The notes: generated from the letters alone by a model not told the origin. Positions 1 to 8,397 are shown, counted from the stretch's first letter. The stretch: 64,000 nucleotides of DNA from Methylocystis rosea (GCF_003855495.1 NZ_CP034086.1:1302001-1366000); one strand, 5' to 3'. Made by a program: numbers and translations.

Positions 1-275
1 TTGAGCTGGGGCCTTTGGAAAAGGGCTTCGCAGGCGGCGCCCCTTACAACGTCATCATTATTCAAGGCCGCGTTCAGGCAGGACTCGAGGCGTTGTTCGA
101 ACAGCTGACGCCCGATGGTCGACTGCTGGCGATCGTCACGCCGGAGACGCGCGCCGGCCAGCAGGTCGTACGCTTCGAGCGCCAGGACGGCCGTTCGGCG
201 GGCGAACTGCCGTTGTTCTCGGCGACGGCGCCGGTGCTCGATGGCTTCGAACAGGCGCCCGCCTTCAACCTCTAG
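1..275 (+). CDS. pcm: Protein-L-isoaspartate O-methyltransferase, C-terminal part (partial)
   Basis: The reading frame enters from the left edge (in phase from base 3) and ends with TAG at 273-275, giving about 90 residues. The segment YNVIIIQGRV followed by LFEQLTPDGRLLAIV is the late Rossmann-fold part of a SAM-dependent methyltransferase of the Pcm type, where the protein normally reads YD.I...GA....P..L..QL..GGRLV. The family repairs or methylates isoaspartyl residues in the cytoplasm. The SAM-binding and catalytic parts lie outside the window. The position directly before tolC is the usual one in rhizobia. It could be a diverged Pcm-like methyltransferase rather than an active repair enzyme. 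Confidence 0.75.
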   Translation, partial: ELGPLEKGFAGGAPYNVIIIQGRVQAGLEALFEQLTPDGRLLAIVTPETRAGQQVVRFERQDGRSAGELPLFSATAPVLDGFEQAPAFNL

Positions 276-389
276 CGCCGCCATTTCGCCTTAATCGCGT
301 TTCTAGCGTAGCGTTCGGGTGTCATCGTCGAGACTGATCGCCGCCGTAGATTGGCGTGCGTGTCGACGCGCGAAGATAGGTTGAGAACA

Positions 390-1862
390 ATGACAATCGA
401 CGGGTATGGCCTCGGGTGGCGGCGGTCGGCCAACGTCCTGTCCTGCACGTCCGCCGCCGCATTGGCGCTTGCAGCGGTCGCTCTATCGCCGGGCCGGGCC
501 TCTGCGGAGAGCCTTAGGTCGGCTCTGGCGCGTGCCTATTACGGCAACCCGGATCTCAACCAGAGCCGCGCCAATGTGCGGGTGCGCGACGAAGACGCGC
601 CGAAAGCGAAATCGGGCCTTCGACCGAAAGCCAGCATCACCGCACAGGCTGGCGCGCAATATGCGGCGATCAAGATTCCCTTTGGCGGCAGCAGTAGCCA
701 GCAGGCCGGCGCCGCGGCCGGCGCGAGCGGCGATTTTCAGGACACCTACGTGGGTTACCCACGCGGCGCGACTCTGAACATGTCGCAGACGCTGTTCGAC
801 GGCTTCCGCACTGAAAACTCCGTGCGCCAGGCGGAATCGGGCGTCTTCGCGGCGCGCTCGACGATGCGCCTGACCGAGCAGGCGACCCTTCAGAACGGCG
901 CAACCGCCTATATGAACGTGCTGCGCGACACGGCGGTGGTGTCGCTGCGCAAAAACAATATTTCGGTGCTTGAGGAACAGCTCAAGCAGAGCCGCGACCG
1001 TTTCCAGGTCGGCGAAGTGACTCGAACCGACGTCTCCCAGGCCGAAGCCTCGGTCGCGCTGGCGCGTTCGGAATTCTATGCCGCGCAGGCGCAGCTCAAG
1101 AACAGCATGGCGAACTACCGCCAAATCATCGGCGCCGAGCCAAAACACCTTGAGCCGGGGCGCAGCCTCGAGCCGTTATTGCCAAAATCTTTGGAGCAGG
1201 CGATCGCCATCGCATTGGTGGAGCATCCCGGCGTGACCGCAGCCTTTCACCAGGTGGACGCGGCGGCGCTCGCGGTCAAGGTCGCGGAAGGCGCCCTGGC
1301 GCCCAATCTCTCCGTCAACGGCCAGGTGTCAAATCAATATGACTCGTTTCTCGGATTGCCGGGATCGAAGCAGTTCACAGCATCGGCGACAGCGCAGTTG
1401 AACGTCCCGCTCTATCAGGGCGGCGTCGAATATGCCTCAGTTCGCCAAGCCAAGGAGCAACTCGGCCAGGCGCGGCTTAACGCCGACGTTCAGCGCGAGA
1501 GCGTCCGCGCCAGCGTCGTTTCGAGCTACGGGCTGCTCGACACCGCCAAGGCGTCGATTATCTCTGGGCAGGCGGCGGTGAAGGCGGCGGAGACCGCGCT
1601 CGCCGGGGTGCGCGAGGAGGCCAAGGTCGGGCAACGCACCACCCTCGATGTGTTGAACGCGCAGCAGTCGCTGCTCAACGCCAGGGTCAACCTCGTCACG
1701 TCGCAGCGCGATCGGGTCGTCGCCTCTTATGCGGCGCTGGGGTCGATCGGACGCTTGTCGGCGCAAGAACTCGACCTCGCGGTCGCGCTCTATGACCCGA
1801 GCGTTCATCTCAATCAGGTGCACGACCTGTGGTTCGGTCTCGACACGCCCGACGGCCGATAA
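390..1862 (+). CDS. tolC: TolC family outer membrane channel protein
   Basis: This 490-residue protein is an outer membrane efflux protein that forms the trimeric exit duct for type I secretion and RND pumps. ATG at 390 starts a signal peptide ending ...SPGRASA; a TTG at 351 is in frame but would put a charged extension in front of it. The mature protein opens with ESLRSALARAYYGNPDLNQSR, the typical start of the first OEP repeat. The second OEP repeat begins near LEQAIAIALVEHPGV. Other family marks are SQTLFDGFRT, RFQVGEVTRTDVSQAEA and, in the second half, VGQRTTLDVLNAQQSLLNAR. It lies between pcm and popZ as in other Hyphomicrobiales. Confidence 0.95.
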   Translation: MTIDGYGLGWRRSANVLSCTSAAALALAAVALSPGRASAESLRSALARAYYGNPDLNQSRANVRVRDEDAPKAKSGLRPKASITAQAGAQYAAIKIPFGGSSSQQAGAAAGASGDFQDTYVGYPRGATLNMSQTLFDGFRTENSVRQAESGVFAARSTMRLTEQATLQNGATAYMNVLRDTAVVSLRKNNISVLEEQLKQSRDRFQVGEVTRTDVSQAEASVALARSEFYAAQAQLKNSMANYRQIIGAEPKHLEPGRSLEPLLPKSLEQAIAIALVEHPGVTAAFHQVDAAALAVKVAEGALAPNLSVNGQVSNQYDSFLGLPGSKQFTASATAQLNVPLYQGGVEYASVRQAKEQLGQARLNADVQRESVRASVVSSYGLLDTAKASIISGQAAVKAAETALAGVREEAKVGQRTTLDVLNAQQSLLNARVNLVTSQRDRVVASYAALGSIGRLSAQELDLAVALYDPSVHLNQVHDLWFGLDTPDGR

Positions 1863-2000
1863 GAATTTCGCGAATGCGGGTGACATCATAGCGCGAAAAG
1901 TGTGGAATTCGTTCGGACCGAGTTGATTCGCGGATTTCGCGCGGTCAGAGATCCGGTTCACCCTCATGCGCGGCCTTTCCGCGCAAAGCGGCAGAACTCC

Positions 2001-2669
2001 ATGAGCGCAGCGAACGCATCCGCCCCGTCGCATTCGTTGCAGGACGAAGCGCGCGCGAACGAGCCGTCGATGGAGGAAATTCTCGCTTCCATCCGTCGGA
2101 TCATCGCCGACGACGACAGCCTGCCGGACGCGCGTCGCGATGATCGCCGGCGTGCGCGCGACATCGACGGGGCGCGCAGCGCCTATCCAGCGCCCGTGCT
2201 CGAGCGACGCGAGGACGAACCGCCGTTGTCGCTCCTTGACGGCGACCTCGACGAGATCGCGGAAGCAGGGGACGTTCGGCTGATGTATGTCGCGGGCGAC
2301 GCTCCTCAGGAAACGGGACCCGAGCTGACGGAAGCCGAAGAGTCATGGGAGATTGAACGCGTGGTTGAGCGCCAAGAGGCGGGCATGGAGATCGGCGATG
2401 TTGCGCCGGTTGTCGAGCAGGCGTTGCTGTCAGATAAATCCGCTGCGACGGTCGCGTCAAAATTTCAAGCGCTCGCCGCTGGCGTAGCGTTCAGTGAGAG
2501 CGACATTCTCGACAGATGCGCAAAAGAATTGCTGCAGCCGATACTGCGGCAATGGCTCGAGGCGAATCTGCCGTCGCTCGTGGAGCAGCTGGTGCGCGCC
2601 GAAATCGAACGGATCGCCCGGCCTGCAAACCGTCTTGCGGCTTCGGCGCGCAAACCCAGTCAGCCTTAA
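2001..2669 (+). CDS. popZ: Polar organizing protein PopZ (DUF2497)
   Basis: This 222-residue protein has the two conserved ends of PopZ. The N-terminal motif is EPSMEEILASIRRIIADDD and the C-terminal helical block is DILDRCAKELLQPILRQWLE followed by NLPSLVEQLVRAEIERIAR. An acidic, low-complexity middle joins them. In Caulobacter PopZ forms a pole-localised network that tethers ParB and the origin; the N-terminal helix recruits partners and the C-terminal helices oligomerise. ATG at 2001 places the conserved motif about 20 residues in. An upstream in-frame extension from 1902 runs through the intergenic region and was rejected. valS, a frequent neighbour, does not follow. Confidence 0.9.
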   Translation: MSAANASAPSHSLQDEARANEPSMEEILASIRRIIADDDSLPDARRDDRRRARDIDGARSAYPAPVLERREDEPPLSLLDGDLDEIAEAGDVRLMYVAGDAPQETGPELTEAEESWEIERVVERQEAGMEIGDVAPVVEQALLSDKSAATVASKFQALAAGVAFSESDILDRCAKELLQPILRQWLEANLPSLVEQLVRAEIERIARPANRLAASARKPSQP

Positions 2670-2705
2670 CGACGCTTTAAACGGGTCGAAGCTATCCTCG
2701 CGGCC

Positions 2706-3035
2706 ATGCATCGGCTCCGAGTCATGATTCATACGCTCGTCCTCCCGCTCAGCCTCTACACAGTGGCTGGCGTCTTGGCCGCCTATTTCATCTGGCACGG
2801 CGTTAACGGCCAGCGCGGGCTGAAGATCGGCGAGGAATACGAGCAGAAGCTCGATCAGCTGCGTCTGGAGCGCAACCTGCTCAAGCTTCAACGCATGCAC
2901 TGGGAAAGTCGCCTGGCGCTCATCAAGGGCGAGACCGTAGACGCCGACATCCTCGACGAGGAGGCGCGCAAGCGACTGGGGCGGGCGCACAAGAACGACG
3001 TCGTGATCTTTTTGCCGGCGCCGGGCGCGCCCTAA
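2706..3035 (+). CDS. ftsB: FtsB/DivIC-type septum formation initiator protein
   Basis: A 109-residue bitopic protein: a short cytoplasmic start, one membrane helix (about residues 8-26), GQRGLKIGEEYEQKLDQLRLERNLL as a periplasmic coiled coil, then a globular tail with LIKGETVDADILDEEARKRLG. That order and the VD.D.LDE.AR..L motif are typical of alphaproteobacterial FtsB (septum formation initiator family), which pairs with FtsL and FtsQ in the divisome. In many relatives this gene sits in front of pdhA; here it is separated and follows popZ by 36 bp. ATG at 2724 is an alternative start. The end overlaps the end of the convergent hydrolase gene by 4 bp. Confidence 0.85.
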   Translation: MHRLRVMIHTLVLPLSLYTVAGVLAAYFIWHGVNGQRGLKIGEEYEQKLDQLRLERNLLKLQRMHWESRLALIKGETVDADILDEEARKRLGRAHKNDVVIFLPAPGAP

Positions 3036-3955
3036 CCTCGGCGCGGCGAGAAACGCGCCTGCAAGCCGGGCGGTCCCGCGCAGTCGACAAGGTCCCGCGA
3101 GATCAGATCTTCAAGATGGGCGAGGGCGGTCATCGCCGCCGCGACGTGGAGACGTTTGTCGACGCCTTCGTAAATGTGGGCGACGATCTCAGCGATCGTT
3201 TCGTCCCCCAATTCAAGACGCTGAAGAATGGCGGCCTCGCGCGCGCGCCGGTGATGAAGCAGGGCGCGCAGGAAACGCTGGGGATCGTGCACCGGTTCGC
3301 CGTGCCCCGGCCAATAGATGCGGTCACCGCGCCCGCGCAGCCGTTCGAGCGACGCCATATAGGCGCCCATGGAGCCGTCCGGCGGCGCGATCACGGTGGT
3401 CGCCCAGGCCATCACATGGTCGCCGGTGAAGAGCGCCTGCTCCTTCGCGAGCGCGAAGCAGAGATGATTCGCCGTATGGCCCGGCGTCGCCAGGGCCACA
3501 AGAGAAGCGCCTCCGATTTCGAGCGTATCGCCGTCTCTCAGCAAGATATCCGGCGCGTAGCTCCGATCGTGGGCTGCGTCGAGGTTGGGGGCGTCGACGG
3601 ATTGCGACTCGCGGGGCATGTGGGGAGCGCAGCCGGCGATTATGGCGCCCGTCGCCTCCTTCAAGGCGCGCGCCGCCGGCGAGTGATCGCGATGCGTATG
3701 GGTCACCAGCACGTAACGCAGTCTTTCGCCGCCGATGCTTGCCAGCAGCGCCCCGATGTGACGCGGGTCGTCAGGTCCAGGGTCGATGATCGCCACATCG
3801 CCGTTTCCGACGAGGTAGCTGCATGTTCCCCTGTAGGTGAACGGACCGGGATTTGGCGCAAGTGCGCGTCGCGTCAGCGGTGAGACGCGCGCCGAAACGT
3901 CTGGGTGTGTTCCGGCTTGAATGACGGCGCCCTCATTGCGGCCGAGGGGCCGCAA
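3032..3955 (-). CDS. MBL-fold metallo-hydrolase, LACTB2-like
   Basis: The 307-residue product has the metallo-beta-lactamase fold signature: THTHRDHS (HxHxDH), TPGHTANHL for the third metal His, FTGDHV for the bridging Asp, and a late WPGHGEPV. After the MBL domain comes a winged-helix-like region (LELGDETIAEIVAHIYEG followed by HVAAAMTALAHLEDL), as in the LACTB2 / BLACT_WH family. Some members are RNases and others hydrolyse thioesters, so no substrate is assigned. The frame begins with TTG at 3955 and no in-frame ATG precedes the fold, so the start is uncertain. The gene is convergent with ftsB. Confidence 0.85.
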   Translation of the reverse strand: MRPLGRNEGAVIQAGTHPDVSARVSPLTRRALAPNPGPFTYRGTCSYLVGNGDVAIIDPGPDDPRHIGALLASIGGERLRYVLVTHTHRDHSPAARALKEATGAIIAGCAPHMPRESQSVDAPNLDAAHDRSYAPDILLRDGDTLEIGGASLVALATPGHTANHLCFALAKEQALFTGDHVMAWATTVIAPPDGSMGAYMASLERLRGRGDRIYWPGHGEPVHDPQRFLRALLHHRRAREAAILQRLELGDETIAEIVAHIYEGVDKRLHVAAAMTALAHLEDLISRDLVDCAGPPGLQARFSPRRG

Positions 3956-4030
3956 AGCATCATAAGGCGTCGGAGGCGCGCTCGAAAGAGCGGCGCGGCG
4001 GTGGGACGTCCCAGCGCCACGCCGCGCAGA

Positions 4031-4513
4031 TTACATCGGGAAAAGCGAGTTCTGACGCTGCAGCTCGGATTGCAGAGCATAGCCCTTTTTTCCGCCGTAG
4101 TTCACCTTGCACCAGGTCGTCTCGCCCCAGCCATAAACGCAGGAGCCGATATTGACCGTCGTGTTCTCGGGGATGCTGCCGAGGATCTTGTAATTGACCC
4201 CAGGGCCTTTGTAGATGGCGACGTCGTTGTTGGTGGTCACCGGCGCGATTTCGACATTGTTGCCTTGCGTGCCGAGCACGCCCGCGGCGACGAAGCCCTT
4301 CATGTCGCCGGCCTGGATTTGGCACCAGTCGCGCTTCCAGCCGCCGCCACAATCGAGCACTGTGACGTCGACGCCGGCGGGCAGCTGGCCGATGACGGGC
4401 CACTTGGGGCTCGGGCCGGACCGGACGTTCGCGGCGCTGGTGAGCGGGCTGGCAAAAGCGGAAGCGCCGAACAGAACGGCAGCCGCCGCTGCGAATCCGA
4501 TAATTTTCTTCAT
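4031..4513 (-). CDS. Secreted protein with two bacterial SH3 domains
   Basis: A 160-residue protein with a signal peptide (MKKIIGFAAAAAVLFGASAFA). Two SH3b units follow. The first is LTSAANVRSGPSPKWPVIGQ with the WCQI strand near residue 64; the second is DVAIYKGPGVNYKILGSIPE with TWCKV. The N.R.GP...Y.V.G.. pattern is the bacterial SH3 signature, associated with binding peptidoglycan or extracytoplasmic partners. A strong ribosome site (GGGAGGATAGAT) directly precedes the ATG. The four Cys residues, a pair flanking each WC strand, suggest a disulfide in each domain. No enzymatic domain is attached. Confidence 0.85.
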   Translation of the reverse strand: MKKIIGFAAAAAVLFGASAFASPLTSAANVRSGPSPKWPVIGQLPAGVDVTVLDCGGGWKRDWCQIQAGDMKGFVAAGVLGTQGNNVEIAPVTTNNDVAIYKGPGVNYKILGSIPENTTVNIGSCVYGWGETTWCKVNYGGKKGYALQSELQRQNSLFPM

Positions 4514-4969
4514 ATCTATCCTCCCAGATGAAAACTGGGCCGATTAGCAAGGCCCGTGTTTCCGAAGACTAACGAAACCGGAGCGAAACAGTTCCGCCCA
4601 ACACCGCAGTCCTCGAAATACACATATTCCTACGCCTGGCTTTAGCAAAGCGAAAGGCCGAGCTTGCGCCGACCAAATTTCATTAGAGTTATCGGTCGCG
4701 CTCGGGGGCGGGGCAAAAGAACATGTCGAGGCAAAAAAGAAGCGGCTTCGCCTGCCGGTTAAGGAAGACTCAGCCGCCAAGTTTCTCACGCGCGAACTCG
4801 AAACGCACGCTTCCGAGCCGGACGCGCGTGCGCGCAACGCCCGGCCCGAAACTCTGCTAGAGCGCGCTGCGAAAAAGTGGGAACCGGTTTTTCGCGTAGA
4901 GAGCGCTCTAAACTTTGGCAATCGATCACGTTATCTGCATTGGGGCGATTCCGCCCAAATGCAGCGTGA
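4514..4969. other. Intergenic region with palindromic repeats
   Basis: No gene is assigned in these 456 bases. Minus-strand frames here (for example 4544-4921) have no ribosome site, no recognisable domain and a Ser/Arg-rich composition typical of shadow frames. The right half carries two palindromic elements, listed separately. The left part contains the promoter side of the SH3 gene and an AT-richer stretch around 4610-4740 with no structure I can name. Confidence 0.6.
4858..4910. repeat. Palindromic intergenic repeat, 53 bp
   Basis: The ends TAGAGCGC (4858-4865) and GCGCTCTA (4903-4910) are perfect inverted repeats. Inside them GCGAAAAA (4869-4876) pairs with TTTTTCGC (4888-4895). This nested layout resembles the abundant TAGAGCG...CGCTCTA palindromic repeats of rhizobial genomes, although no genome count could be made here. 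It may be transcribed as a stable stem-loop. Confidence 0.7.
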
Positions 4970-4971
4970 TC
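4924..4971. repeat. Second palindromic element, overlapping the end of the glycine-zipper gene
   Basis: GATCACG (4924-4930) pairs with CGTGATC (4965-4971). Inside, CTGCATT (4935-4941) pairs with AATGCAG (4958-4964) and GGGCG (4943-4947) with CGCCC (4952-4956). A 4-base bulge and one mismatch interrupt the stem. The stop codon of the minus-strand gene (4970-4972) lies in its right arm, so it may act as a 3' stem-loop for that transcript. There is no T-run. Confidence 0.65.
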
Positions 4972-5170
4972 AGTCGAACACCGCGCCCAGCGCGACGCCA
5001 AGCAGGCCGACGACGACCGCCGCCGGCAGGATTGCGTAACTGCCCATCAGCAGCGCGCCGATGACGCCGCCGATCGCCGCGGCGATCGCGCCGCCGACGA
5101 TCTTGCCGGTGTTGCTCTCAGGTTTTTCCGTCGCCGAACCGCCGGCGTTCTGCATCGCCTCTTTCGACAT
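4970..5170 (-). CDS. Small glycine-zipper membrane protein
   Basis: ATG at 5170 is preceded by a good ribosome site (GAGGATGCC), giving 66 residues. A polar N-terminus (MSKEAMQNAGGSATEKPESN) leads into IVGGAIAAAIGGVIGALLMG and a second hydrophobic stretch AAVVVGLLGVALGAVF. The GxxxG spacing suggests two tightly packed membrane helices. No enzymatic family is recognised. A longer in-frame start at 5188 has no ribosome site. Its stop codon is embedded in a palindromic repeat. Confidence 0.7.
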   Translation of the reverse strand: MSKEAMQNAGGSATEKPESNTGKIVGGAIAAAIGGVIGALLMGSYAILPAAVVVGLLGVALGAVFD

Positions 5171-5353
5171 GGCATCCTCGCGAGACATCACTGATCGCCG
5201 CATCGACGCGTCGGTAGCAAAGTCATGTGAGAGCGTGATGAGAGTTTCGTGAAGGCCCGCGTCACCGAGGCGCCACTTTAGGTTCACACGCGCGGGCGTC
5301 GCCGCGGTCGCCAATGGCGAACCCGAACCAAGGCTGCCGAAGTTTTGGAGGCC

Positions 5354-5788
5354 TTAAGATACGAGCCCGCGCACCACCAGAACCGAGCATTGCGCGTGAT
5401 TGACGATGGTCGTTGCGTTGGAGCCAATGAGAAAACGGTCCATGCCCGGCCGATGCGAGCACAGCACGATGAGATCGGCGCCCCAGTCCTCGGCCTCGGC
5501 CAAGACCTTTTGATAAACGGGGCCGAACAGCAGCGTCGTGGACACGCGTTCGGGCGCGCAGTCAAACTTGGCGGCGATCGCCGCTATTTCCTTCTCCAAG
5601 CCGTGACGCACCTGAACATTAAAATTTTCAGGCACGTAGTCGAGAAAAGAGATGGGCAGGAGCGACTGCACGTTGACGACGCGCATCTCGCTGTCGAACG
5701 CCTTCGCCAGCGCCTGTGCGACGGAGATCGCCCGGTCGGTCATCTCAGGTTCGGTGAGATCGATCGGCAGCAGAATTTTGCGATACAT
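5354..5788 (-). CDS. Universal stress protein (UspA family)
   Basis: A 144-residue single-domain Usp. MYRKILLPIDLTEPE is the N-terminal strand with the acidic residue that contacts nucleotide. The C-terminal block GADLIVLCSHRPGMDRFLIG followed by SNATTIVNHAQCSVLVVR contains the G-x2-G-x9-G(S/T) ATP-binding pattern in slightly changed form. The start at 5788 was chosen because the family begins with this strand; the frame continues upstream but only as unrelated residues. Such proteins act in the cytoplasm in stress survival; the specific trigger cannot be read here. Confidence 0.9.
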   Translation of the reverse strand: MYRKILLPIDLTEPEMTDRAISVAQALAKAFDSEMRVVNVQSLLPISFLDYVPENFNVQVRHGLEKEIAAIAAKFDCAPERVSTTLLFGPVYQKVLAEAEDWGADLIVLCSHRPGMDRFLIGSNATTIVNHAQCSVLVVRGLVS

Positions 5789-5912
5789 CGGCGCGCTCCG
5801 GGAGATTCTCCGGATATGGCGCGGGACCCGCTCGAAACAATGATGAGGCGGCGCGCGTTTTGCGGACTGCGGCCGGTTTGCGGCGATTGAGCCGTTCAAT
5901 CCATCGATCGGG

Positions 5913-5988
5913 TGGTGGAGCTGCGGGGAATCGAACCCCGGACCTCTGCAGTGCGATTGCAGCGCTCTCCCATCTGAGCTACAGCCCC
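5913..5988 (-). tRNA. tRNA-Ala (anticodon CGC)
   Basis: On the minus strand the sequence folds as a complete 76-base cloverleaf. The acceptor stem GGGGCTG pairs with CAGCTCC, the D-arm region is TAGCTCAGATGGGAGAGC, the anticodon stem is CTGCA/TGCAG with loop ATCGCAC, and the T-arm is CCGGGGTTCGATTCCCCGC without gaps. The anticodon is CGC, decoding GCG (Ala). The acceptor stem has G3:U70, the main alanine identity element. The 3' CCA is encoded. Confidence 0.97.
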
Positions 5989-6162
5989 GCTCCGGCGCGT
6001 GGGGTACACGGGGGGCGATATCCTGTCAATCGGCTTGGCGCCGCCAAGCGCCGCCCAGCGCTTGCCATCGCGAATTCCTGTCGCATGAGGGGGACGCCGA
6101 AGGATTGCCGCGACGGGGCAGGGAGGCTAGACAGGGCGGAACCTCATCCGCTGGAAGCCGTC

Positions 6163-6459
6163 ATGTCCTACGCTATGGTCAAACTTCTTCTCACGATCAT
6201 CGATATTTACTGGTGGATTCTGCTCGCCACGGTGGTCGTGTCCTGGCTCACGGCCTTCGACGTCATCAATATGCGCTCGAACGTCGCCTATTCGATCTGG
6301 AAATGGCTGAACGCCATGACCGAGCCGCTGCTGGGTCCGATCCGCTCGGTGCTGCCCAGCGTCGGCGGATTAGACATCTCCCCGCTCATTCTGCTGCTGC
6401 TCATGCAGTTCCTCCGCGATCTCATCGCCAACAGCGCCGGCGCCTACGCGCTTGGGTGA
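6163..6459 (+). CDS. YggT family membrane protein
   Basis: A 98-residue protein with two hydrophobic segments: LLLTIIDIYWWILLATVVVS near the start and ISPLILLLLMQFLRDLI near the end. Between them is the family motif WKWLNAMTEPLLGPIRSVLP (P.L.PIR...P). YggT proteins are inner-membrane proteins linked to osmotic stress and to cell division or shape in various bacteria; the molecular role is not settled. ATG at 6163 fits the family start. The gene overlaps the downstream DUF167 gene by 8 bp, a conserved yggT-yggU pairing. Confidence 0.9.
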   Translation: MSYAMVKLLLTIIDIYWWILLATVVVSWLTAFDVINMRSNVAYSIWKWLNAMTEPLLGPIRSVLPSVGGLDISPLILLLLMQFLRDLIANSAGAYALG

Positions 6460-6796
6460 AGGAGGCGCGGAGAATGCATCTTCCGCCTGGGCGATCGAAT
6501 CGGGAGGCGTCGCGCTATACGTGCGGCTGACGCCGAAAGGCGGACGCGACGCCGTCGAAGGCGTGGAGACTCTCGCCGACGGTCGCAGCGTCCTGAAGGC
6601 GCGGGTGCGCGCCGCGCCGGAGAACGGCCGGGCGAATACGGCGCTGATCGCGCTGATCGCCTCGACGCTAAGAACCCCTAAAAGCGCGGTTTCGATCCGC
6701 GCCGGCGCGACCAGCCGCGTCAAAACAGTTTTCGTTGCGGGCGCGCCCGCGCTCTATCTCGATGCGCTGGCGAAGCTGGCGCCAACACACGGTTAG
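6452..6796 (+). CDS. DUF167 (YggU) family protein
   Basis: A 114-residue protein with the DUF167 core VALYVRLTPKGGRDAV, then LKARVRAAPENGRANTALI (A.P..G.AN..L) and the basic stretch RTPKSAVSIRAGATSRVKTV. The family is small, cytoplasmic and of unknown activity. The start is the in-frame TTG at 6452, inside the end of yggT; no in-frame ATG precedes the domain, so translation is probably coupled to yggT. The gene for mesaconyl-CoA hydratase begins 3 bp downstream, suggesting one transcript. Confidence 0.85.
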   Translation: MGEGGAENASSAWAIESGGVALYVRLTPKGGRDAVEGVETLADGRSVLKARVRAAPENGRANTALIALIASTLRTPKSAVSIRAGATSRVKTVFVAGAPALYLDALAKLAPTHG

Positions 6797-6799
6797 GAC

Positions 6800-7858
6800 A
6801 TGAGCAAGTCGAAGATCAATGTCGGCAATTTTTTCGAAGACTTTAAAATCGGCCAAATCATTCGTCACGCCGCGCCGCGCACGGTCACGGTCGGCGAGGT
6901 CGCACTGTATACGGCGCTGTATTTGCCGCGCTTCGCCGTGCAGTCCTCGACCGCCTTTGCGCAGGCGATCGGCTATGAGCGCGCGCCGATCGACGATCTG
7001 CTCGTCTTTCATCTCGTGCTCGGCAAGACCGTGCCCGACGTCTCGCTCAACGCCATCGCCAATCTCGGCTACGCCGATTTCAAATTTCTGATCCCCGTCT
7101 ATCCGGGCGACACGCTGTCGGCGACCTCGGAAGTCATCGGCCTTAAGGAGAATTCCAACAAGGAAACCGGCGTCGTCTATGTGCGCACGACAGGAGCCAA
7201 TCAGCGCGGCGAGACCGTGCTGAGCTATGCGCGCTGGGTGATGGTGAAAAAGCGCGACCGTGACGCCCCCGTGGGACCGGAGATCGTGCCCGATCTGCCG
7301 AAATCCGTCGCCCCTTCCGAACTTGGCAAGGCCGCGCCGGCGATCAATGTCGGCGCCTATGACAAGGCGCTCGCCGGCTCCCGCTATTTTTGGGCAGATT
7401 ACGACCAGGGCGAGAAAATCGACCATATCGACGGCATGACAGTCGAGGAAGCGGAGCACCAACTCGCGACCCGGCTCTACCAGAACAACTCGAAAGTTCA
7501 TTTTAATCAGTACTATGAAGCGCAGGGCCGTTTCGGCAAGCGCATCATCTACGGCGGCCACGTGATTTCCCTCGCCCGGGCGCTTTCCTTCAACGGCCTG
7601 GAGAACGTCTTCCATATCTCGGCCGTGAACGGCGGACGCCACGTCAATCCGCTGTTCGCGGGGGGCACGGTCTTCGCCTGGTCGGAGGTTCTGGAGAAGG
7701 CGGAGATTCCCGGCCGTCAGGATATCGGCGCGTTGCGCCTGCGGCTCGTCGCAACCAAGGACAAGCCCTGCGCCGATTTTCCGCTCCACGGCGCCGACGG
7801 CAAGCCCGATCCGGCGGTGCTGCTTGATCTTGATTATTGGGGCGTGCTGCCGCGATGA
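6800..7858 (+). CDS. mcd: Mesaconyl-CoA hydratase (2-methylfumaryl-CoA hydratase, MaoC family)
   Basis: The 352-residue protein matches the double-hotdog MaoC-type hydratases of the ethylmalonyl-CoA pathway. These convert mesaconyl-CoA to beta-methylmalyl-CoA in glyoxylate regeneration. Landmarks are GNFFEDFKIGQIIRHAAPRT at the N-terminus, AIANLGYADFKFLIPVYPGD and GRFGKRIIYGGHVISLARAL (the second hydratase-like half with GGH). Length and layout fit the characterised Rhodobacter (there called mch) and Methylobacterium enzymes. Its presence implies a serine-cycle or acetyl-CoA-assimilating lifestyle. ATG at 6800 follows the DUF167 gene by 3 bp. No other pathway gene is in the window. Confidence 0.88.
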   Translation: MSKSKINVGNFFEDFKIGQIIRHAAPRTVTVGEVALYTALYLPRFAVQSSTAFAQAIGYERAPIDDLLVFHLVLGKTVPDVSLNAIANLGYADFKFLIPVYPGDTLSATSEVIGLKENSNKETGVVYVRTTGANQRGETVLSYARWVMVKKRDRDAPVGPEIVPDLPKSVAPSELGKAAPAINVGAYDKALAGSRYFWADYDQGEKIDHIDGMTVEEAEHQLATRLYQNNSKVHFNQYYEAQGRFGKRIIYGGHVISLARALSFNGLENVFHISAVNGGRHVNPLFAGGTVFAWSEVLEKAEIPGRQDIGALRLRLVATKDKPCADFPLHGADGKPDPAVLLDLDYWGVLPR

Positions 7859-7906
7859 ATCAGCTATGATCGCAGCCGTATCAAGGATGTTGGGGAGATT
7901 GGTCGA

Positions 7907-8323
7907 ATGAACAGAACTTTGCTTGTTGCGCTCTCATTCTGCATGGCCATCGCGGTCGCCCATCCCGTCCGCGCGGAAACCGCCGCGCCGGACAGCAAGG
8001 TCGTCGTGCCTATGGAAGCGTTGCCGCGTTATGGCTCGCTGGTTTCCGCTTGGTACAAAAAGCCCGTCTACGATTTGAACGATAAGAAGGTCGGCGTGAT
8101 CACCGACATGCTGTTTTCAGGTGGCGAGATCAACGCCGTCATGCTCGACGTCGGGGGCTTTCTCGGCATTGGCGCGAAGCACGTCGCCATTCCGGCCAAC
8201 GACATCACGGTCACGGAAAAGAACAACAAGACTTGGCTGACCATCAATACGACAAAGGACATCGTGAAGAAGGCGACCGGCTACAAATATGATGCGGCCG
8301 AGCACGCCTGGAAGGTGAAGTAG
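7907..8323 (+). CDS. Secreted PRC-barrel domain protein (first of three)
   Basis: A 138-residue protein with a signal peptide ending ...HPVRA and one PRC-barrel domain: SAWYKKPVYDLNDKKVG, then ITDMLF and INAVMLDVGGFLGIGAKHVA. The VGGFLGIG.K.VA block is typical of PRC-barrels found in rhizobial envelope proteins. PRC-barrels are small beta domains known from photosynthetic reaction-centre H subunit and from RimM; this secreted form has no assigned activity. It is followed by two related genes on the same strand. Confidence 0.88.
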   Translation: MNRTLLVALSFCMAIAVAHPVRAETAAPDSKVVVPMEALPRYGSLVSAWYKKPVYDLNDKKVGVITDMLFSGGEINAVMLDVGGFLGIGAKHVAIPANDITVTEKNNKTWLTINTTKDIVKKATGYKYDAAEHAWKVK

Positions 8324-8397
8324 CAAGGGCGCCGCGCCGTGAGAAATTCGCGTAGCGCGCCGTCCGGCTGCCGCTCGTTCCAAAAAGGATTTTTTCT

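Noticed and set aside
6668..7789. A 373-codon minus-strand frame opposite mesaconyl-CoA hydratase
   Set aside because: Shadow of a strongly conserved gene, without a ribosome site or domain.
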